NCBI GenBank assembly: GCA_017550405.1 | Contig: JAFZPH010000047.1 | Location: 62,001 to 126,000 of the forward strand | DNA length: 64,000 nucleotides | Origin: Bacteroidales bacterium | GTDB taxonomy: Bacteria; Bacteroidota; Bacteroidia; Bacteroidales; P3 | Direction: 5' to 3' | In this document: piece after piece, positions 1 through 8,686 of the stretch | Layout: each line of letters opens with the position of its first letter | Numbering within the stretch: position 1 is the stretch's first letter | The notes under the pieces: generated by a model | Databases searched by the model: none | The model's input: the letters and a program-made list of their open reading frames with translations, nothing else | What the model was told of the DNA's origin: nothing | Program-made: the position numbers and the translations under genes

Positions 1-515
1 AGACTCTGGAGGTAACCTACAAAGGAGTCAACATATCGCAAGTGCTCGACATGACTGTCGACCAAGCCATCGACTTCTTTCAAGAAGAGTCCTCCATCAT
101 ATCCCGTCTCAAGCCTTTGCAGGAGGTGGGTCTTGGATACCTCAAACTGGGGCAATCCTCCAGTTCGCTCAGCGGCGGCGAGGCGCAGCGTGTAAAGCTT
201 GCCTCCTACCTTGTAAGGGGCGAAGCGGTTACGCCGAAACTCTTCATCTTCGACGAGCCTTCCACGGGCCTGCATTTCCACGACATCCAGAAGCTCATCT
301 CCTCCTTCAACAGCCTCATCGAACGTGGTCACAGCATCTTGGTCATCGAACACCACCCCGACATCATCAAGGTGGCCGACTGGATTATCGACATGGGACC
401 CGACGGCGGACGCGACGGCGGACGGGTGGTCTTTGCCGGCACTCCCGAGGACTTGGTCGACTGTCCCGACTCTTATACCGCCCGCTACCTGAAAGAGAAA
501 ATCACAATGTGTTAA
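1..515 (+). CDS. uvrA: UvrA, excinuclease ABC subunit A (3' part only)
   Basis: The reading frame is open at the left edge (first full codon at base 3), so only the last about 170 residues are present. UvrA is the DNA-damage sensor ATPase of nucleotide excision repair, working with UvrB and UvrC in the cytoplasm. The fragment is the C-terminal ATPase half. It shows the ABC signature LSGGEAQRVKLA about 53 codons in, a Walker B segment LFIFDEPSTGLHFHD, an H-loop in VLVIEHHPDII, and the UvrA ending DWIIDMGPDGGRDGGRVV followed by GTPEDL. The stop TAA lies at the start of a TTAAC-rich repeat tract. A UvrA2-type paralogue cannot be excluded without the missing N-terminal part. Confidence 0.93.
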   Translation, partial: TLEVTYKGVNISQVLDMTVDQAIDFFQEESSIISRLKPLQEVGLGYLKLGQSSSSLSGGEAQRVKLASYLVRGEAVTPKLFIFDEPSTGLHFHDIQKLISSFNSLIERGHSILVIEHHPDIIKVADWIIDMGPDGGRDGGRVVFAGTPEDLVDCPDSYTARYLKEKITMC

Positions 516-592
516 TGTGTTAACGTGTTAATGTGTTAACGTGTTAGTCGATTTACGAAATAACGAATTAACGAAATAACGAATTCAAAACA
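509..592. repeat. degenerate GTTAA/TTAAC tandem repeat
   Basis: Between uvrA and the next gene runs a tract built from copies of TGTGTTAA/ACGTGTTAA and then ACGAATTAACGAAATAACGAA. The same vocabulary recurs at 22501-22607 and 23680-23772, and in part at 20025-20065. Confidence 0.7.
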
Positions 593-597
593 CCCTT

Positions 598-1131
598 ATG
601 AAAGACCTTATCCGCAAAATCCAACGCACTGCCAACTGGGGGCTCTATGGCTCCATCGCAGCGGTACTCGTTGTAGTCATCTTCCATTTCAGCCCCTGGC
701 ACATCGCCTACCAATCCGCCCAGGTATCGCGCTGGATGCTTATCGCAGGCTCCATCCTGGCTGTTCTGGCCGTGGTCATGGCTCTGCTGACCATCCGCAA
801 AACCACTCCGCGCCTGCGACAGCTCGAAAGCCTCGAGGCCAAGATGCAAGGCTATTCTACCTATATCTCTAACCTCTACTGCGGCTCCCTCGCCATCGTC
901 ATCATCGAGTGCGTGCTCATCGTGCTTATGTCCGACACCTCCTTGCTCATGATTACCATCCTGCTCATCCTACTCCTCTTCCTCTCCTATCCCAACATGT
1001 ACAAGATGAAGAACGACCTGGGACTCACCGACGACGAGATGACCTCGCTGTTCGGCTCCAACTATGTCCGCGACCCACAGCCGGACAAAACCGACCTGCT
1101 GCCTCGCGACAATAACTCCACCGACCAATGA
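598..1131 (+). CDS. hypothetical four-helix membrane protein
   Basis: A 177-residue protein I do not recognise. Four hydrophobic segments are visible at about residues 14-34, 46-66, 95-112 and 113-131, arranged as two hairpins joined by a charged linker (RKTTPRLRQLESLEAKMQ). The C-terminal about 45 residues are polar and acidic, probably a short cytoplasmic tail. The stop codon overlaps the start codon of mnmE by four bases (ATGA), so the two are probably translationally coupled and co-transcribed. No catalytic motif is visible. The real start is probably the first ATG, which follows directly after the repeat tract. No promoter box of the TAnnTTTG type is seen just upstream. Confidence 0.75.
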   Translation: MKDLIRKIQRTANWGLYGSIAAVLVVVIFHFSPWHIAYQSAQVSRWMLIAGSILAVLAVVMALLTIRKTTPRLRQLESLEAKMQGYSTYISNLYCGSLAIVIIECVLIVLMSDTSLLMITILLILLLFLSYPNMYKMKNDLGLTDDEMTSLFGSNYVRDPQPDKTDLLPRDNNSTDQ

Positions 1132-2483
1132 ACAATACCATTGCTGCCATCTCCACACCCCATGGCATAGGGGGCATCGCCGTCGTCCGGCTCTCGGGTC
1201 CCGACGCACGTGCCATCGCCTCACGCCATGTCAGCCTTCCCCCACAGGCCGGAGCTGTCCGTTTCACCCCTTTCCGTATCGGCGACACCCTGCTGGACGA
1301 GGTGGTAGTGACCCTCTTCCTTGCTCCTCACTCCTATACAGGGCAGGACACCGTCGAGTTCTCCTGCCATGGCTCCCTCTACATCCAGCAGGCGCTCCTG
1401 CAGGCACTCCTCGACAGCGGCGCCCGGCTGGCCGAACCCGGCGAGTTCACCCGGCAGGCATTCCTCAGCGGACGGCTCAACCTCAGCCAGGCCGAGGCCG
1501 TGGCCGACCTTATCGACTCCACTAATGCCGCCTCCCACCGCCTTGCCGTCAGCCAACTGAGGGGAGGCTATGCCAAAGAGCTGGAACAACTGCGACAGCA
1601 ACTTGTCGACCTCACCGCCCTTCTTGAACTGGAACTCGACTTTAGCGACGAAGATGTAGAGTTTGCCGACCGCAGCCAACTCATCTCGCTGGTCTCCCAG
1701 ACCAGCACCCGCGTCAAGGCACTGCGGGATTCCTTCCACATGGGCAACGCCCTCAAGCGTGGTATCCCCGTTGCCATCATCGGACGCCCCAATGCGGGCA
1801 AATCCTCCCTCCTCAACGCCTTGCTGCGCGACAACCGTGCCATCGTCAGCGATATCCCCGGCACCACCCGCGACACCATCGAAGAGACCTTTGTCATCAA
1901 AGGCATCCCCTTCCGCATCATCGACACCGCAGGCTTGCGCCACAGCGACGACCCTATTGAATTCCTCGGCATTCAGCGCACCATCGAAACCGTAGTACAA
2001 GCCGACATCATTCTCTATGTCCACGATGCAACACAACCCTTCGTCCAAGCCCTTGACGACCTGCAAGAGCTGCAGGACATCCGTTCCTTCGACGGCAAAC
2101 ACCTCTTCATTGTCCACAATAAGATAGACAAATGTGTGAAACCCATTCACGAATTAACACATTCACAAATAAACACACTCGAAATCTCGGCCAAAGAGGG
2201 GTACGGTCTCGACACCCTTACGGAAACACTTGCCAACACTGCCCACACCGAACTTGCCCATGCACCCGACGTGATGCTCACCAACGTGCGACACTACAAC
2301 GCCCTTGGACAGGTAGACCAAGCCTTGCTAAACGTTGCAAAAAGCCTCACCAACGGTCTCTCCGCCGACCTCGTGGTCATCGACCTCCGCGACGCCCTCC
2401 ACCACCTCGGCACCATCACCGGACAAGTCACCACCGACGAAGTGCTCGGCACCATCTTCTCACGTTTCTGCATCGGAAAATAA
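1128..2483 (+). CDS. mnmE: MnmE, tRNA U34 modification GTPase
   Basis: The 451-residue protein has the family's usual length. With MnmG it forms the complex that installs 5-carboxymethylaminomethyl groups on U34 of certain tRNAs. Seen: an N-terminal tetrahydrofolate-binding domain starting TIAAISTPHGIGGIAVVRLS, a helical region, an inserted Ras-like G domain with G1 GRPNAGKSS (about residue 219), switch DIPGTTRD, G3 DTAG and G4 NKID, and the invariant C-terminal FCIGK, which carries the catalytic cysteine. Just after NKID, bases about 2127-2178 encode a short extra stretch (KPIHELTHSQINT) whose DNA resembles the intergenic TTAACACATTCA repeats. The start overlaps the preceding gene's stop. 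Confidence 0.97.
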   Translation: MNNTIAAISTPHGIGGIAVVRLSGPDARAIASRHVSLPPQAGAVRFTPFRIGDTLLDEVVVTLFLAPHSYTGQDTVEFSCHGSLYIQQALLQALLDSGARLAEPGEFTRQAFLSGRLNLSQAEAVADLIDSTNAASHRLAVSQLRGGYAKELEQLRQQLVDLTALLELELDFSDEDVEFADRSQLISLVSQTSTRVKALRDSFHMGNALKRGIPVAIIGRPNAGKSSLLNALLRDNRAIVSDIPGTTRDTIEETFVIKGIPFRIIDTAGLRHSDDPIEFLGIQRTIETVVQADIILYVHDATQPFVQALDDLQELQDIRSFDGKHLFIVHNKIDKCVKPIHELTHSQINTLEISAKEGYGLDTLTETLANTAHTELAHAPDVMLTNVRHYNALGQVDQALLNVAKSLTNGLSADLVVIDLRDALHHLGTITGQVTTDEVLGTIFSRFCIGK

Positions 2484-2524
2484 CACAATCAACCAATATT
2501 ATTCACCGTTAAATACACAAAGCT

Positions 2525-3235
2525 ATGGAAATCCCTCGTTTCAACATCACCTTGCCTCCCGACATGAGGTCAATCAACCAAATCATCATCCACTGCTCCG
2601 CCACTCCCGAAGGTCGCGATGTCACCGTGGACCAGATACGCCGCATGCATGTTCAAGATAACCATTGGAACGACATCGGCTACCATTATGTCATCTACCG
2701 CGACGGTTCCATCCATCCTGGCCGTCCCATCGGCACAGCAGGTGCCCACACCAAAAACCACAACGCCCATTCCATCGGCATCTGCTATATCGGGGGCATG
2801 GACAGTGAGTACAAAAAAGCCAAGGACACTCGCACACCCCAACAGAAAGAGGCCCTGCTGCAGCTCGTCAAACAGCTCTTTGAACTCTTTGGTCCCCTCC
2901 AAGTAAACGGGCACAACGAATACTCGGCCAAAGCCTGCCCCAGTTTCAGCGTCAAGGAATGGATGAAACAGAACCCCATCACCGTCGGCCCCAAGCCCAA
3001 TATTCCTTCCTCCGGGCAGAAGAAAGAGTCCAACTGGCTAGCAAAGCTCATCGAACTCATCATCAAACTCTTCTCCAAGAAGACAGAGAAACCGGCAGAG
3101 GCTCCTGCAGAGGCTCCCTACAATCTGCCCCGCACACGCCGCAGACCTATCCCTGTGGACACCATACCCCTCGAAGAGAACTTCGAAGAGCTTGATGCCC
3201 CCGAAGAACCCGGATGGTGGAACGAAAACTACTAA
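2525..3235 (+). CDS. N-acetylmuramoyl-L-alanine amidase (amidase_2 / T7-lysozyme type)
   Basis: A 236-residue zinc amidase expected to cut the bond between N-acetylmuramic acid and L-alanine in peptidoglycan. The catalytic domain covers about residues 15-145. It carries the putative zinc ligands His23 (IIIHCSAT), His130 and Cys138 (GHNEYSAKACPSF), the same 8-residue His-Cys spacing as T7 lysozyme, plus the GYHYVIYRDG core and an IGICYIGG strand. Residues about 150-236 are a polar, Pro/Glu-rich tail (EKPAEAPAEAP) not found in the phage enzymes. No clear signal peptide is seen. Such genes are common in Bacteroidales chromosomes, and no other phage gene is nearby, so a domestic role in wall turnover is more likely than a prophage endolysin. 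Confidence 0.9.
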   Translation: MEIPRFNITLPPDMRSINQIIIHCSATPEGRDVTVDQIRRMHVQDNHWNDIGYHYVIYRDGSIHPGRPIGTAGAHTKNHNAHSIGICYIGGMDSEYKKAKDTRTPQQKEALLQLVKQLFELFGPLQVNGHNEYSAKACPSFSVKEWMKQNPITVGPKPNIPSSGQKKESNWLAKLIELIIKLFSKKTEKPAEAPAEAPYNLPRTRRRPIPVDTIPLEENFEELDAPEEPGWWNENY

Positions 3236-3264
3236 TCTGAAAACACATACGATTACCCTGAGCA

Positions 3265-3308
3265 GACGGCTCATCATCCCATGCGGACGGATGAGCCGTC
3301 CTCTTTTA
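3265..3308 (+). terminator. Rho-independent terminator after the amidase gene
   Basis: An 11-bp perfect stem GACGGCTCATC (3265-3275) / GATGAGCCGTC (3290-3300) is followed by CTCTTTTA. Confidence 0.8.
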
Positions 3309-3373
3309 TCCCAAAACGGCCAATCGGGCTAAGAATTACAGATGCAACATATCACCAATTAAAAAAAAATGTG

Positions 3374-3381
3374 TAACTTTG
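3374..3381 (+). promoter_or_regulatory. Bacteroidota -7 promoter box for the riboswitch transcript
   Basis: TAACTTTG matches TAnnTTTG and sits about 70 bases before the cobalamin riboswitch. No convincing TTTG -33 box is seen upstream. Confidence 0.6.
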
Positions 3382-3449
3382 CATTCGTGTATCGGTGAAA
3401 CAGGCACTTCAAAAAAACGATACATCAGTACTTTGAAACGACTACACAT

Positions 3450-3672
3450 CACCAGGGGCGGCCCTGCAACGGGGCTGCCAAGAGGGAATCACGTGCAATC
3501 CGTGAGCTGTCGCGCAACTGTAATTCCGCCGCTGACGGACAGAAAACATGTCATTGGGGGCATCCCCCCCGAGAAGACTTCTGTCCCGAGACGATAAGCC
3601 AGGAGACCTGCCCTGATGATACGGCAATGCCTTCGCGTCAAAAGGCTCTTGTCGCGCCCGGTGTACGGGCTG
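3450..3672 (+). promoter_or_regulatory. cobalamin (AdoCbl) riboswitch
   Basis: The leader carries the class core in order: a P3-like stem around CGGCCCTGCAACGGGGCTGCC (3459-3479), then AGGGAATCACGTGCAATCC and GAGCTGTCGCGCAACTGTAA (about 3482-3523), and then the B12 box GCCAGGAGACCTGCC (3598-3612). This is nearly the order and spacing of the btuB leader aptamer. A GCCCG/CGGGC hairpin at 3656-3670, about 50 bases before the first possible start codon, may belong to the expression platform. No run of T follows it, so control is more likely translational. Binding of cobalamin normally lowers expression of the downstream gene. Confidence 0.9.
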
Positions 3673-3753
3673 ACAACATACCACTTTCTTTCCTCTAACT
3701 GAAGAACGCGAGCATCACCTTATATGAATAACAAAACAAAACACAATAATACA

Positions 3754-5058
3754 ATGAACTGGAAAGAAGACTACAAAAGGAAAGTATCCAAGCCCGAAGA
3801 TGCCATCTACGACATCCGCGATGGCCAATGCGTGGTGATGGGCCATGCAGCGGCAGCACCGCGACTCATCCAGCAAACACTGGCCGACCATTGCGAGGAC
3901 TACAACGACGTGCTCATCTTCCACATGACCACCCTGGGCGACAACCCCTGCTACAAGCCCTGCTGCTACGGTCATTTCCGTCATGTGAGCAACTTCCTCT
4001 CGGCCAACTCACGCGAAGTTGTTGAACGGCGTGAGGGAGACTTTTTCCCCGCCTACTTCAAGGATGTGCCCTCTATGATAGGGAGCGACATCCCCTGCGA
4101 TGTAGCTGTGTTCCAAGCCACTCCCCCCAACGAGGAAGGCTACTGCTCGCTCGGTGTTAGCTGCGACTATGCAAAAGCCGCCATCCGCGCCGCCAAGACT
4201 GTCATAGTCGAGACCAACGAGATGATGCCCTTCACCTACGGCGACACCATGATCCACGTCTCCCAAATCGACCATATCATCCCCTGCTCCTACCCCCTGC
4301 AGGAGCTGCTGCTGCCTCCTCCAGGCGACGTGGAACTGGCCATCGGACAGCATTGCGCCTCGCTGGTGGCCAACGGCTCCACCCTACAGCTGGGCATCGG
4401 TGCCATCCCCGACGCCGTCCTGCAGGCCCTCACCGACAAAAAAGACCTCGGTATCCACAGCGAGATGTTCTCCAACGGCGTGATGGAACTGATGCGCAAA
4501 GGCGTCATCAACGGCCGCCGCAAGACCCTCCACCGCGGCAAGGCTGTTGTGACATTCATCATGGGCTCCAAAGAACTATACGACTTTGTCGACCAGAACC
4601 CCGACGTCGAGTTCCACCCCGTCGACTACGTCAACAGCCCACTCATCATCGCCAAAAACGAACGCATGATTTCCATCAACTCGTGCCTCGAAGTCGACCT
4701 TCAAGGCCAAGTGTCGAGCGAAACCATCGGCATGCGGCAGTACAGCGGCATCGGTGGACAGGTCGACTTCATACGCGGCGCCTCCCTGGCACGCGAAGGC
4801 AAAGCCATCATCGCCATGCCCAGCACTGCGGCAGGCGGCACCATCTCGCGCATCAAACCCTTCCTTACCGAAGGCGCCGCCGTCAGCACCTCGCGCAACG
4901 ACGTTGACTACATCGTCACCGAATACGGCATCGCCCGCCTCAAAGGCCGCACCCTCCAGCACCGCGCCGAAGACCTCATTCGCATCGCTCATCCCGACTT
5001 CCGTCCCGCCTTAGTCGAAGAGTACGAGAAACGTTTCCATTGTTCCTACCCTGAATAA
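3754..5058 (+). CDS. acyl-CoA:carboxylate CoA-transferase (4-hydroxybutyrate / butyryl-CoA:acetate type)
   Basis: A 434-residue member of the acetyl-CoA hydrolase/transferase family that moves CoA between an acyl-CoA and a carboxylate. The start at 3754 (MNWKEDYKRK) is chosen because family members begin this way; an in-frame ATG at 3724 would add ten Asn/Lys/Thr-rich residues. Seen: the GIGAIPDAVL loop, the putative catalytic glutamate in GIHSEMFSNG (residue 237, close to the Glu238 known in Clostridium AbfT), and GIGGQVDFIRGA and TEYGIARLKG near the C-terminus. Length and motifs fit 4-hydroxybutyrate or butyryl-CoA:acetate CoA-transferase better than the about 500-residue succinyl-CoA:acetate enzymes. 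The exact substrate is not readable. It is the only gene evident behind the cobalamin riboswitch, as serS has its own promoter. Confidence 0.88.
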   Translation: MNWKEDYKRKVSKPEDAIYDIRDGQCVVMGHAAAAPRLIQQTLADHCEDYNDVLIFHMTTLGDNPCYKPCCYGHFRHVSNFLSANSREVVERREGDFFPAYFKDVPSMIGSDIPCDVAVFQATPPNEEGYCSLGVSCDYAKAAIRAAKTVIVETNEMMPFTYGDTMIHVSQIDHIIPCSYPLQELLLPPPGDVELAIGQHCASLVANGSTLQLGIGAIPDAVLQALTDKKDLGIHSEMFSNGVMELMRKGVINGRRKTLHRGKAVVTFIMGSKELYDFVDQNPDVEFHPVDYVNSPLIIAKNERMISINSCLEVDLQGQVSSETIGMRQYSGIGGQVDFIRGASLAREGKAIIAMPSTAAGGTISRIKPFLTEGAAVSTSRNDVDYIVTEYGIARLKGRTLQHRAEDLIRIAHPDFRPALVEEYEKRFHCSYPE

Positions 5059-5082
5059 CATTACGTATTCAACTTTTTTTCG

Positions 5083-5090
5083 TATCTTTG
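5083..5090 (+). promoter_or_regulatory. -7 promoter box for serS
   Basis: TATCTTTG matches TAnnTTTG exactly, 25 bases before the serS ATG at 5115. It rules out an upstream TTG start at 5088, which would lie inside the promoter. Confidence 0.7.
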
Positions 5091-5114
5091 CCCTTTGAAC
5101 AAAAATACACACCA

Positions 5115-6389
5115 ATGCTGCAACTGCAATATATAAAGGAACATACCGAGGAAATCATCGAACGCCTCAAGATTAAGAATGTCGAAAACGTCGAAGAGCG
5201 CATCGCCGAAATCATCCGTCTCGACGCCGAGCGTCGCGCCCTGCAACAGAAAGCCGACGCCGTGAAGGCCGAGCAGAACGCCATCGCCAAGGAGATAGGC
5301 ATGCTCTTCAAACAAGGCAAGCGCGACGAAGCCGAAGCAAAGAAAGCTTGCACCGCAGACCTCAAGGCACAGGAGAAGGAACTCGACGACCAACAGGCCG
5401 CCGTCGACGCCGACCTCAACGCCAAACTCATCTCCCTGCCCAACGCACCGCACATCACCGTGCCACGGGGCAAGAGCGAGGCCGACAACGTCGTTGTGGC
5501 AGAGTTCGGCACCAAACCCACCCTGCCAGAAGGCGCCCTGCCCCACTGGGACCTCTGCGCCAAGTACAACATTGTCGACTTCGAGCTCGGCAACAAGATA
5601 ACCGGAGCAGGTTTCCCCGTCTACAAAGGCAAGGGAGCCCGTCTGCAACGCGCCCTCATCGACTTCTTCCTCGACCAAGCCACCGCCGCCGGATATGTGG
5701 AAATCATGCCCCCGCTGATGGTCAACGAAGCCTCCGGCCTCGGCACCGGCCAGCTGCCCGACAAGGAGGGACAGATGTACGCCATCCCACTAGACGGCTT
5801 CTATATGATACCCACCGCCGAGGTGCCCATCACCAACCTCTACCGCAACGTCATCGTCAGTCCCGACCAATTCCCCATCCGCCACGCAGGCTACTCCGAG
5901 TGTTTCCGTCGCGAGGCGGGAAGCTACGGCAAGGATGTCCGCGGCCTGAACCGCCTGCACGAGTTCAGCAAAGTGGAAATCGTCGTCATCGAGCACCCCG
6001 ACCGCAGCTACGACACCCTCGAGGATATGAAACGCCATGTGGGCGGACTGCTAGACAAACTGGGTCTCCCCTACCACATCCTCAAACTCTGTGGCGGCGA
6101 CATCAGCTTCACCTCCGCCATGACCTTCGACTTTGAAGTATGGAGCGCCGCGCAGCAGAAATGGCTCGAGGTCTCCTCCGTCTCCAACTTCGAGACTTTC
6201 CAGGCCAACCGCATGAAACTGCGCTTCAAGGACACCGACGGCAAGACCAAACTGGCCCACACCCTCAACGGCAGCGCCCTCGCCCTGCCACGCATCGTGG
6301 CCGCCCTGCTGGAGAACAACCAGACCCCCGACGGCATCGTCATGCCCGAATGTCTGCGCCCCTACCTCGGCTTCGACAAAATCGATTAA
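5115..6389 (+). CDS. serS: seryl-tRNA synthetase
   Basis: A 424-residue class II aminoacyl-tRNA synthetase that charges tRNA-Ser (and tRNA-Sec where present). The N-terminal about 100 residues form the long charged coiled-coil arm that grips the tRNA. The catalytic core then shows motif 2 (FRREAGSYGKDVRGLNRLHEF) and motif 3 (LNGSALALPRIVAALLENNQ), with the serine-site segments IPTAEVPITN and EVSSVSNFETFQANRM. Length and motif order are normal. The start at 5115 follows its own promoter at 5083. The gene ends just before a short AATTGAGA-type repeat. Confidence 0.97.
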   Translation: MLQLQYIKEHTEEIIERLKIKNVENVEERIAEIIRLDAERRALQQKADAVKAEQNAIAKEIGMLFKQGKRDEAEAKKACTADLKAQEKELDDQQAAVDADLNAKLISLPNAPHITVPRGKSEADNVVVAEFGTKPTLPEGALPHWDLCAKYNIVDFELGNKITGAGFPVYKGKGARLQRALIDFFLDQATAAGYVEIMPPLMVNEASGLGTGQLPDKEGQMYAIPLDGFYMIPTAEVPITNLYRNVIVSPDQFPIRHAGYSECFRREAGSYGKDVRGLNRLHEFSKVEIVVIEHPDRSYDTLEDMKRHVGGLLDKLGLPYHILKLCGGDISFTSAMTFDFEVWSAAQQKWLEVSSVSNFETFQANRMKLRFKDTDGKTKLAHTLNGSALALPRIVAALLENNQTPDGIVMPECLRPYLGFDKID

Positions 6390-6396
6390 CCCAAGT

Positions 6397-6437
6397 GGGA
6401 ATTGAGAATTGAGAGTTGAGAATTGAGAGTTTAGAGT
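6397..6437. repeat. AATTGAGA-type interspersed repeat
   Basis: GGGAATTGAGAATTGAGAG followed by TTGAGAATTGAGAGTTTAGAG directly after serS. The rest of 6438-6621 shows no gene or clear signal. Confidence 0.7.
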
Positions 6438-6621
6438 TTAGACTGGAGAGCGTCCTCCTTCCGCCCTCCAGTCGCTATGTATTTTCTATTTTATTTAGAT
6501 ATACTTTCTCTATTATTTCTCTTCAAGTGTGTAAGCACAGTCAAAGCCGAATGTACGACATGTATAAGCACCGAGTGCAGGTCGGTGCTACAACTATGTG
6601 TCAGTCAGGCGACGGGGGAGC

Positions 6622-7110
6622 TCACTGCTTGCGATAGCGTCCGCCCAGTTCGGGGTCGTCGAAAATGGAGAGATAAGTAACCCCGTCGTCGCCGGTGGTG
6701 ATTTCTATGCGGTGCCAGTCTCCCTCGTAGAAGTCGGCCATCAGCGTATATCCCATGCGGTCGCCAAGCAGCTTGTACTTATATTCCGTTCGCTGGGTAT
6801 AGCGGTTCTTGTTTGTGGTGGTTTTGAGGGTGCCATATTGCGAAAAATCGAGCTTGAAGGAGGAGACCTCGACAGGCTCCCAATGGCCGACGATGGATTC
6901 GGTATAGTCCACCGTGCGCTTGGCCTTGGCCTCGTAGCGCGGGGCTTCGGGGGCAGGCTCTTCGCTTTGGACGGGCGGCGCCGCCTCTACGGCAGCGGTC
7001 TTATTGCTTTTCCCCTTCGACGGCGGTATGACGATAAGGAACATAAACAGCCAGAACAGGGTGGTGAGGAGGAATGTGGAGATGACGGTGATAAGGGTTT
7101 CTTTCTTCAT
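6622..7110 (-). CDS. hypothetical membrane-anchored protein
   Basis: A 162-residue protein of unknown function. One hydrophobic helix (about residues 8-29, LITVISTFLLTTLFWLFMFL) near the N-terminus is followed by a Lys/Ser and Pro/Glu/Ala-rich linker (about 30-62). A compact C-terminal domain (about 65-162) contains IVGHWEPVEVSSFKLDFSQYG and DDGVTYLSIFDDPELGGRY. The repeating beta-like pattern and the 'GHW' opening recall lipocalin-like domains, but this is only a resemblance. The helix lacks a lipobox, so it is probably a type II membrane anchor with the domain in the periplasm. It lies 95 bases downstream of a T9SS gene on the same strand. Confidence 0.65.
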   Translation of the reverse strand: MKKETLITVISTFLLTTLFWLFMFLIVIPPSKGKSNKTAAVEAAPPVQSEEPAPEAPRYEAKAKRTVDYTESIVGHWEPVEVSSFKLDFSQYGTLKTTTNKNRYTQRTEYKYKLLGDRMGYTLMADFYEGDWHRIEITTGDDGVTYLSIFDDPELGGRYRKQ

Positions 7111-7205
7111 GTATTGTATTTTATAATAGGTTAGTCTCTATGTTCAATCGGCATGGGTGCGTAGATCTTTTTACCCGAAATGGCACCAAGCAGGTGGCAG
7201 GATTG

Positions 7206-8666
7206 TCACTCCACCAGCAGTTTCTTGGTGGCGATGCCGTGGGGGGTGTATATAGCGGCGATATAGGTGCCTTTGGGCAGCGGGCTCACGTCCACCATGG
7301 CGGAGATGCCATGGGCCTCCTGCTCCAGCACTTGTCGTCCGCTGAGGTCGTAGAGGACGATGCGGGTGAGCGAGAAGGAGGAGAGAACGCTCACCAGCCC
7401 GTGGGCGGGGTTGGGCATCAGCTGGGTGAAGCGGCCCAGGTCGCCGGGCTGCCCGACGGACTCGTGCTGGTGGATGGTGAAGGGGCGCATGGCGACCCAG
7501 TCGCCCCAGCTGCTGTCGCAGGGGCACCAGCCGCGGACGTAGGCTTTGTACTGCGGCCCCACGAAAAGGCCGGTGAGGGTGGCCGAGGGAACGGTGACGG
7601 TGAGGACGGTGTAGTCGCTGTCCGCCATGCCCGTCATGCCGTATTTCACCTCCCAGCGGATGCTGTTGGGGGCGTTCCACATCAGGATGGCCGAGGTGTC
7701 GGTGGTGGCGGCTATGCGCAGGTCTGTCACCGGCAGGCAGTGCTCTATCACCGTGTCGTAATCAGGGTCTATAATGGGAAAGATAACTGGAGTGTAAAAC
7801 GCATACTTGCCGCCTACAGTCTGTGGACATTGGAGCCGCCTCCATGGAAGTATGCGGAACTTGTACCACCCAATACATTCAGGAATGCATGTGTCGGTCA
7901 ACTCTGCGAAAAAAAAGACCCTTGTGGGGTTGTGATGCCACATCCACATATAGTATGGATGCTCATATTTGTCATACACCGTATAATAGTGCCCTTCGTT
8001 GTTGAAAGTGGTAATGGCCACCACAAACGAGTCCTCCACTATCACAGGCTTTTCGAACATCACCTCGTAAAGGGGCGCGAGATACGAAGTAGCCGAACTG
8101 TCGACAAATTGGCGATAATTGAATCTGCCAGCATGCCGCAGGGGTGGGAGCAAGATATGCCGGTGGGGATTTTCTATCCGCCACGGTGCATCTATCAATT
8201 TCACAAGGGCGCCGTTCACTGGTTTGTACAATAGCATCGAGTCTGACACGCGTCCGGCCATTGTTGTGTCGTATGCATTCGGACGTGTCGGCCCAATTTG
8301 TTGATGGTCGTAGTAGAAAGTGGTGTCGTGTGGCTCCATCATGAATGCAGGAGCGGCCATCCCCACCACTTTCAGCGGAGTGTCCGTGTACATCTGGACC
8401 CCAAAAATTGTATTGCCATACATGGTCCACCTCTCATCACAGTCTTCGACCCCGGGAGTTTCGCCCGTATGTAACCCGTATAGAAACCACGCTTGCGAAT
8501 TAAAAACCGACCATTGCCTAGTCTCGTCTCTTGGCCAGTTGTAGATATAGTAGTAATATGTCGGATCCACATCGGAAAGGGTGTCGCCCACTGGCCGCTG
8601 CGCATAAGCGCCACACAGCATGGCAGTCTGTATCGCCATCAATAGTACTGCAATTTCTTTTTTCAT
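7206..8666 (-). CDS. secreted protein with Fn3-like domain and T9SS type A sorting tail
   Basis: A 486-residue cargo protein of the type IX secretion system. A signal peptide (about residues 1-22, ending GAYA) is followed by a large Tyr/Trp-rich domain with no recognised family. A fibronectin type III-like module follows at about residues 320-395 (CLPVTDLRIAATTDTSAILM ... YKAYVRGWCPCDSSWGDW). The end is a type A sorting domain: TQLMPNPAHGLVSV, IVLYDLSGRQVLEQEAHG and the terminal KKLLVE. The tail predicts export across the outer membrane and cleavage of the tail. The gene follows, by about 20 bases, another secreted-protein gene on the same strand and is probably co-transcribed with it. The binding target or activity is unknown. 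Confidence 0.85.
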   Translation of the reverse strand: MKKEIAVLLMAIQTAMLCGAYAQRPVGDTLSDVDPTYYYYIYNWPRDETRQWSVFNSQAWFLYGLHTGETPGVEDCDERWTMYGNTIFGVQMYTDTPLKVVGMAAPAFMMEPHDTTFYYDHQQIGPTRPNAYDTTMAGRVSDSMLLYKPVNGALVKLIDAPWRIENPHRHILLPPLRHAGRFNYRQFVDSSATSYLAPLYEVMFEKPVIVEDSFVVAITTFNNEGHYYTVYDKYEHPYYMWMWHHNPTRVFFFAELTDTCIPECIGWYKFRILPWRRLQCPQTVGGKYAFYTPVIFPIIDPDYDTVIEHCLPVTDLRIAATTDTSAILMWNAPNSIRWEVKYGMTGMADSDYTVLTVTVPSATLTGLFVGPQYKAYVRGWCPCDSSWGDWVAMRPFTIHQHESVGQPGDLGRFTQLMPNPAHGLVSVLSSFSLTRIVLYDLSGRQVLEQEAHGISAMVDVSPLPKGTYIAAIYTPHGIATKKLLVE

Positions 8667-8686
8667 AACATGAATGTATAAGTTTG

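Noticed and set aside
2525..3235. Prophage endolysin interpretation of the amidase
   Set aside because: No holin, integrase, structural phage gene or attachment site is nearby, and flanking genes are chromosomal housekeeping genes.
6416..7134. Plus-strand frames over 6416-7134
   Set aside because: They are antisense to the minus-strand anchored protein gene or lie in repeat sequence, without start signals or domains.
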